NCBI RefSeq assembly: GCF_001580535.1
Contig: NZ_LHZA01000156.1
Coordinates: forward strand, 62,001 to 126,000
DNA from: Acetobacter cerevisiae
GTDB taxonomy: Bacteria > Pseudomonadota > Alphaproteobacteria > Acetobacterales > Acetobacteraceae
Reading direction: 5' to 3'
Length of the DNA stretch: 64,000 nt
Shown here: positions 55,586 to 64,000 of the stretch, piece after piece
Position numbering within the stretch: position 1 is the stretch's first letter
Layout: every line of letters begins with the position of its first letter
Position numbers and translations under genes: made by a program
The notes under the pieces: model-generated
Databases searched by the model: none
What the model saw: only the letters and a program-made list of their open reading frames with translations
What the model was told of the DNA's origin: nothing

Positions 55586-57076
55586 TTAACCCGGCAGTGT
55601 GAGGGTCTTGTCCCACACCAGCAGGATATGCCCGTCCACCGGCTCAACCATGCGGGCTGAGCCGAAGCGGATCTGTGCCTGAGCAGCCTGCGCGGGAGTA
55701 TCGCACAGAACAAAATTGCCGCCCTGCGTGTACCAGTCCCGTTTTGACAGGTAATGAAACGGCTTGATTTCGGCGCCAAATTCCACCGGCGCAATGCGCA
55801 CCTGATTGGGTAGACTGTTACTCGCGGCACTCCAGTAGGACGCAAAGCCTTGCGTGAGACCAAGACGGGCTAATTCCATATTGATGGGGAAATTCCGGTT
55901 TGTCTGCCAGATGTGCAAGGTTGGCGCAGGCACACTCAGCACCGCATAGACTGCCGCTCCTGCCAGCCCCATTGCCCGGCCGGCAGCAGGCAGAACCGTA
56001 TGCCGTGCCAGCAGAAGCGTCATCATCACATATGGGAACACGAAATAGCGGGTTGAGGCATCGTCAATCGCCAACTGACTGAGTGTAAACGCCCCGACCA
56101 TAATGCCGAGGCACAGCAACGCGGCATAATCAAACAGATCCAGCTGGCGCGTTTTACTCCGCGCAATGCGCACAACACCCCACAGCGCCAGCAGCAACAC
56201 GGCCAGATGGAGCAGTTCTTTCCCTGCGCCGTGCAGGGAAAACTCTTTTTCAAAAAAATACGCACCGAAGAAGTGCAGAACCCCGGAAACCAGCACGGAG
56301 AGATTATACCAAACCCGCGCCTGCCCGGCAAAAGACATGGTCCACAATCCCGGCACATGAAAAGCGCCGTTATGTGCCAGCACGGTTTTCAGCAGATGCG
56401 TCAGCCCCAGAGACGCCAGCACGCACAGCACCAGCCGCCCGTATTCCAGCCGACGCTTTTGCACGCTCAGCAGACCCACTGCACCCAGAACGGGAAGGAC
56501 AAAGCAGTATTTTACAATGTCATCACTGGCGAGGCACAGGACCAGCAGCACAACAAACACGGTCCACACCGCCGGTTTCTCCTGCCTGATCTGCGCAAAA
56601 ATCAGCAACCAGCAGACCAGAACCCCCACATAGGCACCCATATGGATGCAGGGGATCAGCATCATCTGCACACCAAAGGCCGTGGGGGCTGCAACCAGAG
56701 CCAGCCACCACCATGCCCCAGCCGGAGCCATGATCCGACAGATCCGGAAAGCCAGCAGCACCAAAGCGGCCAACAGCATGGCCGGCACCAGATAGTAAAA
56801 AGACAGATGCCAGCCTGCCAGACCCGCCAGTACAACGTATGGAAGCGTTTCTGTTGCATAGTAGGATTCAGCGGAAAGGTCCCAGCCATGCAGCAGACCA
56901 TTCTCATGCAGGATGTCCTGCGCCTCCAGCACAGCGGAGGCACTGTCTGAATTAAGCGGCAGGGTGGCCGCCAGAGACATGTAAAAGCCGGACAGCACGA
57001 CAAAAGCCAGCAGATAGCCAAAGCTCTTCTTGCTGATCTGTTTGAATAGTACAGACACTCTTGCTCTCTCAAACAC
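55586..57076 (-). CDS. Polytopic membrane protein, possible GT-C-type glycosyltransferase
   Basis: A 496-aa protein with about 10-12 membrane helices. After the first helix a periplasmic loop has LNSDSASAVLEAQDILHENGLLHGWDL, reminiscent of the catalytic acidic loop of GT-C glycosyltransferases. The C-terminal 90 residues are a soluble domain (IKPFHYLSKRDWYTQGG). No named family is certain. Nearby GT9 and GT4 genes make a role in surface glycan or lipid modification plausible. Confidence 0.65.
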   Translation of the reverse strand: MFERARVSVLFKQISKKSFGYLLAFVVLSGFYMSLAATLPLNSDSASAVLEAQDILHENGLLHGWDLSAESYYATETLPYVVLAGLAGWHLSFYYLVPAMLLAALVLLAFRICRIMAPAGAWWWLALVAAPTAFGVQMMLIPCIHMGAYVGVLVCWLLIFAQIRQEKPAVWTVFVVLLVLCLASDDIVKYCFVLPVLGAVGLLSVQKRRLEYGRLVLCVLASLGLTHLLKTVLAHNGAFHVPGLWTMSFAGQARVWYNLSVLVSGVLHFFGAYFFEKEFSLHGAGKELLHLAVLLLALWGVVRIARSKTRQLDLFDYAALLCLGIMVGAFTLSQLAIDDASTRYFVFPYVMMTLLLARHTVLPAAGRAMGLAGAAVYAVLSVPAPTLHIWQTNRNFPINMELARLGLTQGFASYWSAASNSLPNQVRIAPVEFGAEIKPFHYLSKRDWYTQGGNFVLCDTPAQAAQAQIRFGSARMVEPVDGHILLVWDKTLTLPG

Positions 57077-57129
57077 TGGCTTTCCCCCAAACGCAGTGGA
57101 AATTTTTTCAAGCTTTAACAGCCAGCACT

Positions 57130-57633
57130 TTACCGCTGGAGGCGCTGCAATTTCTCATACCGGGCAATCACACGCTTACGCCGCAGGCCGGACAACCGCT
57201 GAATCCAGAAAATCCCGTTCAGCTGATCAATCTCATGCTGGTGGCAGGCCGCCCGCAGGCCCTCCGCCTCCTCCACATGAGTAACGCCATCCAGATCCTG
57301 ATACTGCACCCGCACTTTGGCGGCCCGCTCGATCAGATCCGTCACGCCCGGCATGGAGACACTGCCCTCTTCCGGCCGGACCGTTTCTTCCGACAGCCAG
57401 ATGATGTCCGGGTTCACATAAATCTGGGGCTGCGGAGCATCGGGGAGTTCAAGCACCACCACACGTTGCGCCACGCCAATATGCGGGCCGGTCATACCAA
57501 TACCCGGTGCGGCCCGCATGCTGTCGAGAATATCCTGCGCCAGAGCGGACAGACCATCATCAAAAAGCGTCACAGGAGCGGCTACCTGCCGCAAACGCTG
57601 GTCAGGAAAACGGACAATCGGGCAAATTGTCAT
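57130..57633 (-). CDS. Peptide-deformylase-like protein with altered active-site motifs
   Basis: Homologue of peptide deformylase, 167 aa, the family length. All three signature motifs are changed: motif 1 reads GIGMTGPH (Gln to His51), motif 2 EGSVS (metal-ligand Cys to Ser91), and motif 3 HEIDQ (second metal His to Gln137). The catalytic Glu134 is kept. Motif reading says canonical deformylase activity is unlikely, as in type III PDF-like proteins, so a true def gene is expected elsewhere. It sits 12 bases from an alpha/beta hydrolase gene on the same strand. Confidence 0.8.
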   Translation of the reverse strand: MTICPIVRFPDQRLRQVAAPVTLFDDGLSALAQDILDSMRAAPGIGMTGPHIGVAQRVVVLELPDAPQPQIYVNPDIIWLSEETVRPEEGSVSMPGVTDLIERAAKVRVQYQDLDGVTHVEEAEGLRAACHQHEIDQLNGIFWIQRLSGLRRKRVIARYEKLQRLQR

Positions 57634-57645
57634 AGCGAGGGGCTG

Positions 57646-58212
57646 TCAGGCATGCGTCAGCAGATCAAGCAGTTGAGGAAACTGTTCGTGCCCCTCACGC
57701 CCCAGAAAATGCCCACCACCCGGCACTTGCAGCGTTGTGGTGTGCAGAGACGCGGCAAGAGCCTGAGACTGGCGCGGGTCCACAATCCCATCATTGTCGG
57801 AAAAGACAGACGCCCGAAACGCACTCCGCCGCTGCAAGTCCTCATAATCCAGAGTGCTATCCGTAAAGGCATCCAGTTCCGGCAGGGTCTGAAGATGTTT
57901 ATCGAACCCGGAAACCAGAACATAGCCCCCAACCGTCTCGCCTTTGGGGCGGAACATCAGATGACGCAGGAGGGTCACGCACCCAAGGCTGTGGCCAATC
58001 AAAACCGTCTGGTTGTTCAGGTGCGGCAGAAGCGTATCCAGAGCCTCGGCCCAGGCTTCAGGCTCCGGGGCCTGAGAAGATGGCAGAGCGGGCACAGAGA
58101 CCGTGGCTCCGCGCTGTTCTAACTGCTTTTTAAGCCAAGGGAACCAGTGCGCATCAGGATTGGCCAGATAACCATGGACAATCACATACTGTCTTGAGGA
58201 CAAATCAGGCAT
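57646..58212 (-). CDS. RBBP9/YdeN family alpha/beta hydrolase
   Basis: Small serine hydrolase, 188 aa. The N-terminal YVIVHGYLANPDAHWFPWLKKQL is typical of the RBBP9/YdeN family. The nucleophile elbow is GHSLGC (TVLIGHSLGCVTLL); the catalytic Asp is probably in DNDGIVDPRQS and the His in VPGGGHFLGREG. The substrate is unknown. It shares orientation with the deformylase-like gene, rnhA and thrB. Confidence 0.88.
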   Translation of the reverse strand: MPDLSSRQYVIVHGYLANPDAHWFPWLKKQLEQRGATVSVPALPSSQAPEPEAWAEALDTLLPHLNNQTVLIGHSLGCVTLLRHLMFRPKGETVGGYVLVSGFDKHLQTLPELDAFTDSTLDYEDLQRRSAFRASVFSDNDGIVDPRQSQALAASLHTTTLQVPGGGHFLGREGHEQFPQLLDLLTHA

Positions 58213-58236
58213 CTTCTGCTCCGGACAGCGCGACGC

Positions 58237-58749
58237 TCAGCTCGCGGTTTTCATGGCCTCTTCGACGGTTTTCCGGGCTTCGGTGGCGAGTTCATCCACG
58301 CGCTCATTTTCCGGCACACCGGAATGGCCCTTCACCCAATGCCATGAGACATCATGCTGTTTGGCCGCATCCAGCAAACGCCGCCACAAATCCATATTGG
58401 CAACCGGGTCACCCGAGGCATTCCGCCAGTTGCGCCGCACCCAGCCCGTATGCCAGCGCGTAATACCGTTGCGCACATATTCGCTGTCCGTATGCAGCCG
58501 CACTGTGCAGGGGCGCTTGAGGGCTTCCAGCGCTTCCGCCGCCGCCGTCAGTTCCATACGGTTATTGGTCGTGGCTTCTTCCCCACCAGAAAGCTCACGC
58601 TCTACGCCTTTAAAGCGCAGCAGCACCCCCCAGCCACCGGGGCCGGGGTTGGGGCGGCACCCGCCATCTGTCCAGACTTCCACAACCTGCTGAGAAGGCT
58701 GTTCCGCCGACTGCTCGGCGGGGGCGCTCATTTCAGAATCCGTAGCCAT
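58237..58749 (-). CDS. rnhA: Ribonuclease HI
   Basis: Endonuclease for the RNA strand of RNA-DNA hybrids, 170 aa. The four catalytic acids are visible: Asp in [17 protein letters not shown], Glu in NNRMELTAA, Asp in LHTDSEYV and Asp in NERVDELA. An extra polar N-terminus of about 20 residues precedes the fold. Its 5' end overlaps the thrB 3' end by 17 bases from this start; an internal Met at 58731 would remove the overlap. Confidence 0.96.
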   Translation of the reverse strand: MATDSEMSAPAEQSAEQPSQQVVEVWTDGGCRPNPGPGGWGVLLRFKGVERELSGGEEATTNNRMELTAAAEALEALKRPCTVRLHTDSEYVRNGITRWHTGWVRRNWRNASGDPVANMDLWRRLLDAAKQHDVSWHWVKGHSGVPENERVDELATEARKTVEEAMKTAS

Positions 58750-59707
58750 CGACCGTCTCCGTTGCCAGATGGAAGCGCAGGCGCTTGAGGTAATCCAGCG
58801 GGTCTTTAGGGGTTACCAGCGCATCTGCTGGCGTGTTGATCCAGTCATACAGCCGCGTCAGCAGGAAGCGCATGGCGGCACCCCGGGCCAGAATCGGCAG
58901 CGCCTGCCGTTCTGCGGCACTCAGCGGGCGCACAGACTCATAGCCCTGCACCAACTGGCGGCCGAATGTGACGTTGAATGACCCATCGCCTTCAAAACAC
59001 CAGGCATTGAGGCAGATGGCGATGTCATAGGCCAGAAAATCCGTGCAGGCGAAATAGAAATCAATCAGCCCGGAGACGGTTTTACGAAGGAAGAAAACAT
59101 TATCGGGGAACAGATCCGCATGGATCTGCCCATGAGGGAGCGCAGGATTTGCGCCCTGCCCCGGCCAGTGCGGCAGAATGTGCGTAAAGGCCGCGTCCAG
59201 TTCCGCCAGCAGGCCGGGATGCACCGCATCCGCCCCCGCCCGGCAGGAGTCCAGCAGCGGCTGCCATGCGTCCGGCCCCAGAGCGTTGGGGCGCACAGGC
59301 GTATAGCTCCGCCCGGCCTCATGCAGCTGAGCCAGCGCCTGCCCAAGCGGGCGGCAATGCTCCTGCCGGATTTTACGCGGCCATACACCGGGGAGAAAGG
59401 TTGTAATGGCCGCAGGCCGCCCTGCGAGTGTGCCGAGCGTCTGCCCGGCTGTACTAACCACCGGCTGCGGGCAGGAAACACCCTCCCCCGCCAGATGCTG
59501 CATGAGCCCCAGAAACCACGGGAGTTCCTGCGCATTCACCCGCTTTTCATACAGCGTGAGGATAAAATCCCCCTGCGTGGTGCGCAGCTGAAAATTGCTG
59601 TTTTCCACACCCTCGGCAATGCCGCGAAACGCCACCAGATTCCCAATGGCGTAATCGCTCAGAAAAGCCTCAAGGGCTTCATCGCTCACATCTGTATAAA
59701 CGGCCAT
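58733..59707 (-). CDS. thrB: Homoserine kinase (APH-fold ThrB)
   Basis: ATP-dependent kinase of threonine synthesis, of the aminoglycoside-phosphotransferase-fold type found in proteobacteria, 324 aa. The N-terminal [29 protein letters not shown], the catalytic HADLFPDNV and the metal-binding Asp in [15 protein letters not shown] are present. It is placed between ispH and rnhA, an order common in alphaproteobacteria. Confidence 0.95.
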   Translation of the reverse strand: MAVYTDVSDEALEAFLSDYAIGNLVAFRGIAEGVENSNFQLRTTQGDFILTLYEKRVNAQELPWFLGLMQHLAGEGVSCPQPVVSTAGQTLGTLAGRPAAITTFLPGVWPRKIRQEHCRPLGQALAQLHEAGRSYTPVRPNALGPDAWQPLLDSCRAGADAVHPGLLAELDAAFTHILPHWPGQGANPALPHGQIHADLFPDNVFFLRKTVSGLIDFYFACTDFLAYDIAICLNAWCFEGDGSFNVTFGRQLVQGYESVRPLSAAERQALPILARGAAMRFLLTRLYDWINTPADALVTPKDPLDYLKRLRFHLATETVDGYGF

Positions 59708-59722
59708 CCTTCTGCGCTGCCC

Positions 59723-60721
59723 TCAGCCCAGAGGAGCAGGCAGGCGGAAGATCACGCTTTCTTCCTTCACCGTGCGCTCATCAATGCACAGGGTGTAACG
59801 CTTGGCCATTTCGGCCACCATTTCCTGCACCAGTGCTTCCGGAGCAGAGGCACCCGCCGTAATGCCCAGCGTGTTCACGCCTTCCAGTACGGACCAGTCC
59901 AGCGCATCCAGACGCTGCACCAGCAGAGCACGCGGTGCGCCGGAGCGCTCGGCCACTTCCCGCAGGCGCTGGGAGTTGGAGGAGTTGGGGGAGCCGATCA
60001 CAATCACCAGATCGCATTCCGGCGCAATGGCCTTCACTGCTTCCTGACGGTTGGTGGTGGCGTAGCAGATATCCTCGCGCTTCGGCCCCTCAATCAGCGG
60101 GAAGCGTTCGCGCAGGATGTCCACGATCTCAGCCGTATCATCTACGGAGAGCGTGGTCTGCGTGATAAAGGCCAGACGGGAGGGATCAGCCGGCTGCACG
60201 GTGCGGGCTTCTTCCGCATCGTTAATCAGCGTAACCGCACCGACGGGCAGCTGGCCCATAGTGCCCACCACTTCAGGATGCCCGGCATGGCCGATCATCA
60301 GGATATGGCGGCTTTCCGGGCCACCTCCGGCAAAATGACGCTCGGCCTCGCGGTGCACTTTGGACACCAGCGGGCAGGTTGCATCCAGATACAGCAGGTT
60401 GCGGCGTTCCGCCTCAGCCGGGACCGTTTTGGGCACACCATGGGCAGAAAATACGACGTGGCCATCAGGCGGAACCTCATCCAGTTCCTCGACAAAAATG
60501 GCACCCTGCGCTTCCAGAGCTTCCACAACCGTACGGTTGTGGACAATTTCATGACGCACATAAACAGGTGCGCCGTAGCGACGGATGGCTTCTTCCACCA
60601 CGCGGATTGCGCGGTCTACCCCGGCGCAGAACCCACGCGGACCAGCGAGAAGAACCTTAAGAGACTTGCCATGCGGGGCCTGTGCGGGCTCCTGTGTGGC
60701 GGCGGGAGTTTGATCGGGCAT
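59723..60721 (-). CDS. ispH: 4-Hydroxy-3-methylbut-2-enyl diphosphate reductase
   Basis: Last enzyme of the MEP isoprenoid route, forming IPP and DMAPP, which also feed hopanoid synthesis. The three [4Fe-4S] cysteines are in [20 protein letters not shown] and [21 protein letters not shown] and FSAHGVP are further signatures. About 332 aa. The start at 60721 ([10 protein letters not shown]) gives the usual short N-terminus; an in-frame Met at 60775 is less likely. Confidence 0.97.
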   Translation of the reverse strand: MPDQTPAATQEPAQAPHGKSLKVLLAGPRGFCAGVDRAIRVVEEAIRRYGAPVYVRHEIVHNRTVVEALEAQGAIFVEELDEVPPDGHVVFSAHGVPKTVPAEAERRNLLYLDATCPLVSKVHREAERHFAGGGPESRHILMIGHAGHPEVVGTMGQLPVGAVTLINDAEEARTVQPADPSRLAFITQTTLSVDDTAEIVDILRERFPLIEGPKREDICYATTNRQEAVKAIAPECDLVIVIGSPNSSNSQRLREVAERSGAPRALLVQRLDALDWSVLEGVNTLGITAGASAPEALVQEMVAEMAKRYTLCIDERTVKEESVIFRLPAPLG

Positions 60722-60961
60722 GGTGTTCCCCAAACTTGCGGCGGACGGTATAGAAAAAACAGCTATAAGAAGCATAAGTAAGGTAGGCTATGCCCGAAAC
60801 CCTGAGCAGGTCGCGGTCACCGTGGCCATGGCCTACGCAAAGCGAGGTGGTGATGCAACCCGTTTTCCGGCATTGTGGCCAGCACAACCCTGCTTGATGT
60901 CTATGTTTTGCTCGTTTTTTATCTGTTCAACCCCCTCTAACCGATAATTCCGGATTTGCAC

Positions 60962-61552
60962 ATGTCCCAAGACCTTTCTCATCCACGCCGCCTGCTGCCC
61001 CGCTTTGCGGTGTCAGGTCTTGCGGCTCTTGGCCTGCTGACCACCCTTGGTGGCTGCGGGGATGAGGAAAACGCCTCCATTGCCTTTGCCCCCTCCTGCC
61101 CGCTCACACATATTCCGCCGGAAGCTGCGGATTACTATCTGTATGACGGCAAGACCGCGACCTTCCCGCATCTGATCACGCGGGCGAGCATCCTGAAATT
61201 ACAGGGGGATTGTCTGGGCGCCGGGCCGAAGGATCTGAAAACCCGAATCGCTTTGCGTTTTGTAGTCAGCCACGGGCCGGCCGCCGCTGGCAGCACCGTC
61301 ACGCTGCCCTGGTTTATTGCCGTGCTGCATGGGGACAGAATTGTGAACAAGCATGTGTTCAAACACACGTTCCAGTTCCCGGCCAACCTCTCCAGCATTA
61401 CCAGCGACAGCAAGGTCGTGACGGTCGATCTGCCCATTCCGCCCAAGAACATAGACTCGGATTACCGGTTTGAAGTGGGCTTCCAGCTCACCAAAGAGCA
61501 GCTGGACTATAACGAAAAGCATCTGAAAAAAGTTGACTATCAGGCTTACTAA
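60962..61552 (+). CDS. Lipoprotein of unknown function
   Basis: About 196 aa with a lipoprotein signal: SHPRRLLPRFAVSGLAALGLLTTLGGC, lipobox LGGC, then GDEEN. The mature part is globular with SCPLTHIPPEAADYYLYDG and FQFPANLSSITSDSKVVTVDLPIPPK; no family is recognised. It is monocistronic and ends at a long hairpin. Probably envelope-anchored. The start at 60962 (MSQDL) or 60956 cannot be separated. Confidence 0.75.
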   Translation: MSQDLSHPRRLLPRFAVSGLAALGLLTTLGGCGDEENASIAFAPSCPLTHIPPEAADYYLYDGKTATFPHLITRASILKLQGDCLGAGPKDLKTRIALRFVVSHGPAAAGSTVTLPWFIAVLHGDRIVNKHVFKHTFQFPANLSSITSDSKVVTVDLPIPPKNIDSDYRFEVGFQLTKEQLDYNEKHLKKVDYQAY

Positions 61553-61562
61553 AGCCTGAAAC

Positions 61563-61606
61563 GGCAGCCATCCTGTCTAACACGTGCGCCGGTGTGGATG
61601 GCTGCC
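61563..61606 (+). terminator. Hairpin between the lipoprotein gene and the ABC1-kinase gene
   Basis: A perfect 11-bp stem GGCAGCCATCC/GGATGGCTGCC with a 22-base loop lies between the convergent genes; there is no T-run, so it is a weak or factor-dependent terminator at best. Confidence 0.4.
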
Positions 61607-61648
61607 AGCCTGCCCTGTTACCCCTCAAAGGGTAGACCGCAGAGCAGG

Positions 61649-63010
61649 TTAGCTGACAGGCGTTGCCGGGAAGCGCGCAGCCTCAACGGCAGCTTTCTGG
61701 CGAGCAGCCAAAGCGGCTTCATCAAAGTCCTGCACGATCTCATGAAAGAGTTCGTACCAGTTCATCTTAACCTTCAGACGCATGAAGACTGAGCCCAGCC
61801 CCACGGCGGAACGGTCCACGAGCACAAACTCCCGCGGCAGGCGCACGCCGCCTGTGCGTTGCAGGCCTTCATGCACTTTGGACAGGATTTCACGCCCCAG
61901 AGCGGGATTGTTGCCTTCCTGAATATACCGCACGCGGTTATCCATCAGCGGTTCATACAGGAACCCGGCCCACTCGTTCAGGACGTCGATCTTTTCCGGG
62001 GTCAGGTCCGTAAAGCCCCACGCGGCATAGGCTTGCGTAGCCAGTTCCTTATCCTTGGTCTGCAAGGCCCGGTAGAGGTCGATATTCCCCTTGATGAAGG
62101 ACGGATTGAAAATCCGGATCGCCCCGAAGTCCAGCAGGTTCAGCCCGTAATCATCCCGCACGGTGAAATTCCCCATATGGGGGTCTCCATGCACCACGCC
62201 ATACTGATACAGCGGCACATACCAGGCGCGGAACAACGTGCGGGCAATCTTCTGCTTCTGCTCTTCCGTCAGGCCTGCCTGAATAACGGCGTTCAGGCCA
62301 CGCCCGTTGACCCATTCCATGGTCAGCAGGCGGCGCGTGCAGAGTTCATCAATCGGAGCGGGCACCGTCACTTCCGGACAGTCAGCCAAAGCGGTCCGAT
62401 ACAGCCGCATGTTGGCGGCCTCACGCAGATAATCGAGCTCTTCGCGCAGGCGCTCCGCAAGCTCTTCCACCACATCATCCTGACGGATGGCGTTATCCAG
62501 CCGGTGGTAAACCCCAATGGCCATACGGAACTGGCGCAAATCGGCTTCCACCGCCGCATTCATATCCGGATATTGCAGCTTGCACGCAACCTGTCGGCCA
62601 TCGGCCAGCACGGCTTTATGCACCTGCCCAAGGCTGGCGGCCGCTGCGGCTTCCCGCCCGAAGGAGCGGAAATTCCGTTCCCAGCCAGCCCCCAGTTCCG
62701 CCGTCATGCGGCGGCGCACAAAGTTCCAGCCCATAGGCGGGGCATTGGCCTGCAACTGGGCCAGCTCTTCCGCATATTCCTCCGGCAGCGCGCCGGGGAT
62801 GGTGGAGAGGAGCTGAGCCGCCTTCATCAGCGGCCCTTTCAGACCACCGAGAATGGATTTCAGATCTTCCGCATGCGAGGCGCCGCCTGAGCGAATCCCC
62901 ATTTTGTGCCCGGCAAGGCGGGCGGCAATACCACCCACGGTGCCGGTTGTCTGGACCATGCGGCGCAGCTCACCAAAAACGCCGCTATTGTCCAAGTCCC
63001 GTTCAGCCAT
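61649..63010 (-). CDS. ABC1/ADCK-family atypical kinase (UbiB/AarF-like)
   Basis: Atypical protein-kinase-like ATPase, 453 aa; the family supports ubiquinone or lipid metabolism. The A-rich loop is AAAAASLGQVHKA, the ATP-binding Lys is in VACKLQYPDM, the catalytic segment is HGDPHMGNFTV and the metal-binding Asp is in LLDFGAIR. The KxGQ motif appears as KAAQ (LMKAAQLLSTIPGALPEEYA). It lies directly after pepF on the minus strand. Whether it is the ubiquinone UbiB or a paralogue is undecided. Confidence 0.87.
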   Translation of the reverse strand: MAERDLDNSGVFGELRRMVQTTGTVGGIAARLAGHKMGIRSGGASHAEDLKSILGGLKGPLMKAAQLLSTIPGALPEEYAEELAQLQANAPPMGWNFVRRRMTAELGAGWERNFRSFGREAAAAASLGQVHKAVLADGRQVACKLQYPDMNAAVEADLRQFRMAIGVYHRLDNAIRQDDVVEELAERLREELDYLREAANMRLYRTALADCPEVTVPAPIDELCTRRLLTMEWVNGRGLNAVIQAGLTEEQKQKIARTLFRAWYVPLYQYGVVHGDPHMGNFTVRDDYGLNLLDFGAIRIFNPSFIKGNIDLYRALQTKDKELATQAYAAWGFTDLTPEKIDVLNEWAGFLYEPLMDNRVRYIQEGNNPALGREILSKVHEGLQRTGGVRLPREFVLVDRSAVGLGSVFMRLKVKMNWYELFHEIVQDFDEAALAARQKAAVEAARFPATPVS

Positions 63011-63011
63011 G

Positions 63012-64000
63012 TTACGCCTGCTCCAGCTGATCGATAAAGCCGGAGATCACATCCAGCCCCTTGCGCCAGAAGCCCGGGTCGGACGCATCCAGCCCGAACG
63101 GTGCCAGCAGTTCCTTGTGGCGTTTGGTGCCACCGGCTTCCAGCATGGCAATATATTTATCCTGGAAACCCGACGCGCCCTCACTGAACACGCCATACAG
63201 CGCATTCACCAGACAATCGCCAAACGCGTAGGCGTAAACATAGAACGGCGAGTGAATGAAGTGCGGGATATACGCCCAGAAGACGTCGTACTCAGGCGTA
63301 AAATTGAAGATCGGCCCGAGGCTTTCCGTCTGCACCTGCAACCAGATTTCGCCAATCCGCTCCGGCAGGAGCTCACCGGATTTACGTTCATCATGCACGC
63401 GGGTTTCAAACTCGTAGAACGCAATCTGGCGCACCACAGTGTTGAGCATATCTTCCACTTTGCCGGCCAGCAGGGTGCGCTTGCGGGCCGGGTCCGTTTC
63501 CGCATCCAGCAAGGACTGGAAGGTGAGCATTTCCCCAAACACGCTCGCCGTTTCCGCAAGCGTCAGCGGGGTATTGGACTGGAAGTAGCCCTGCTTTGCC
63601 GCCAGAACCTGATGCACGCCATGGCCCAGTTCATGCGCCAGCGTCATCACGTCGCGCGTGCGGCCATGATAGTTCAGCAGGATAAACGGATGCGCAGACG
63701 GCACGGTGGGGTGTGCAAACGCGCCCGGAGACTTGCCGGGAGCAGGCGGCACATCAATCCACGGATGCGTCAGGAAGGTATTGATCACCTTACCCATACG
63801 CGGGTCAAAGCCATCATAGGCTTTCTGCACAATCTGCTTAGCTTCCTCCCACGGGATTTTGCGGTCTTCACAGCCGGGCAGCGGGGCGTTGCGGTCCCAG
63901 TGCTCCAGCTTATCCAGCCCCATCCATTTCGCTTTGAGGGCGTAATAGCGATGCGCAAGGCGCGGATAATCTTCCCGCACGGCGGAGACCAGCGCATCCA
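63012..64000 (-). CDS. pepF: Oligoendopeptidase F, M3 family (5' end outside window)
   Basis: Zinc metallopeptidase of family M3 that degrades short peptides in the cytoplasm. About 330 C-terminal residues are visible; the frame continues unbroken to the window edge (DALVSAVREDYPRLAHRYYALKAKW), so the N-terminal half is missing and the Val codon near 63980 is not the real start. The active site HELGH is in TLAHELGHGVHQ. FIHSPFYVYAYAFGDCLVNALY and the ending GLDVISGFIDQLEQ are PepF signatures. Its stop lies just before the ABC1-kinase start. Confidence 0.93.
   Translation of the reverse strand, partial: DALVSAVREDYPRLAHRYYALKAKWMGLDKLEHWDRNAPLPGCEDRKIPWEEAKQIVQKAYDGFDPRMGKVINTFLTHPWIDVPPAPGKSPGAFAHPTVPSAHPFILLNYHGRTRDVMTLAHELGHGVHQVLAAKQGYFQSNTPLTLAETASVFGEMLTFQSLLDAETDPARKRTLLAGKVEDMLNTVVRQIAFYEFETRVHDERKSGELLPERIGEIWLQVQTESLGPIFNFTPEYDVFWAYIPHFIHSPFYVYAYAFGDCLVNALYGVFSEGASGFQDKYIAMLEAGGTKRHKELLAPFGLDASDPGFWRKGLDVISGFIDQLEQA

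Noticed and set aside
59120-60781. 553-codon open frame antisense to thrB and ispH
   Set aside because: It mirrors two highly conserved genes, has no domain, and long antisense frames are expected in GC-rich coding DNA.

Overview
This GC-rich window looks like chromosome of an alphaproteobacterial acetic acid bacterium (Acetobacteraceae, Acetobacter-like). Supporting signs are the rnhA-thrB-ispH and rpsB-tsf blocks, an oxygen-dependent (CobG-type) cobalamin cluster, a HemB without the zinc-binding cysteines, a leucyl-transferase of the N-degron pathway (Bpt), and a HpnR-type hopanoid C-3 methylase (3-methylhopanoids are classic Acetobacter lipids). The species cannot be fixed from sequence reading alone. 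No insertion sequence, prophage, CRISPR array or rRNA was seen. One tRNA gene (Asn, GTT) is present.

Layout. 1-3.2 kb: partial amino-acid permease, hemB, bpt. 3.2-10 kb (minus strand): parC, recO, tsf, rpsB, an orphan Rieske oxygenase and a small secreted protein. 10.1-15.8 kb: dnaE-pabB-pabC, with pabB and pabC overlapping. 15.9-23.6 kb: corrin-ring genes cbiD, cobM-cobE-cobL, cobK and cobG-cobH-cobI-cobJ, with a cobalamin riboswitch upstream of cobG. 24-26.5 kb: aldo/keto reductase, panC, ridA. 26.7-33.8 kb: tRNA-Asn, an orphan solute-binding protein, an EamA exporter divergent from an XRE-cupin regulator, two tandem class I aminotransferases, gluQ and an HNH nuclease. 33.8-37.8 kb: lipoprotein, CopZ-like metallochaperone, chorismate-lyase-like protein, hpnR, ndk. 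37.9-45.8 kb: ABC-F ATPase, MFS transporter, AI-2E-type permease, a two-component system, a small secreted protein and a SIMPL protein. 45.9-51.7 kb: infC and thrS, then envelope glycosyltransferases and a TPR protein. 51.7-55.6 kb: nadK followed by an OmpA-like / MotA-like / MotB-like trio. 55.6-64 kb: GT-C-like membrane protein, degenerate peptide deformylase, RBBP9-like hydrolase, rnhA, thrB, ispH, a lipoprotein, an ABC1-family kinase and a partial oligoendopeptidase F.

How the parts fit. The corrin cluster supplies B12, and the predicted B12-dependent radical-SAM methylase HpnR is a possible local consumer. The cluster pairs aerobic CobG with CbiD, which usually belongs to the anaerobic route. 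The strongest items for follow-up are infC apparently starting at an AUA codon just behind an attenuator-like hairpin, the MotA/MotB-like trio resembling a proton-driven envelope motor without flagellar or Zorya effector genes nearby, and a peptide-deformylase homologue altered in all three catalytic motifs.
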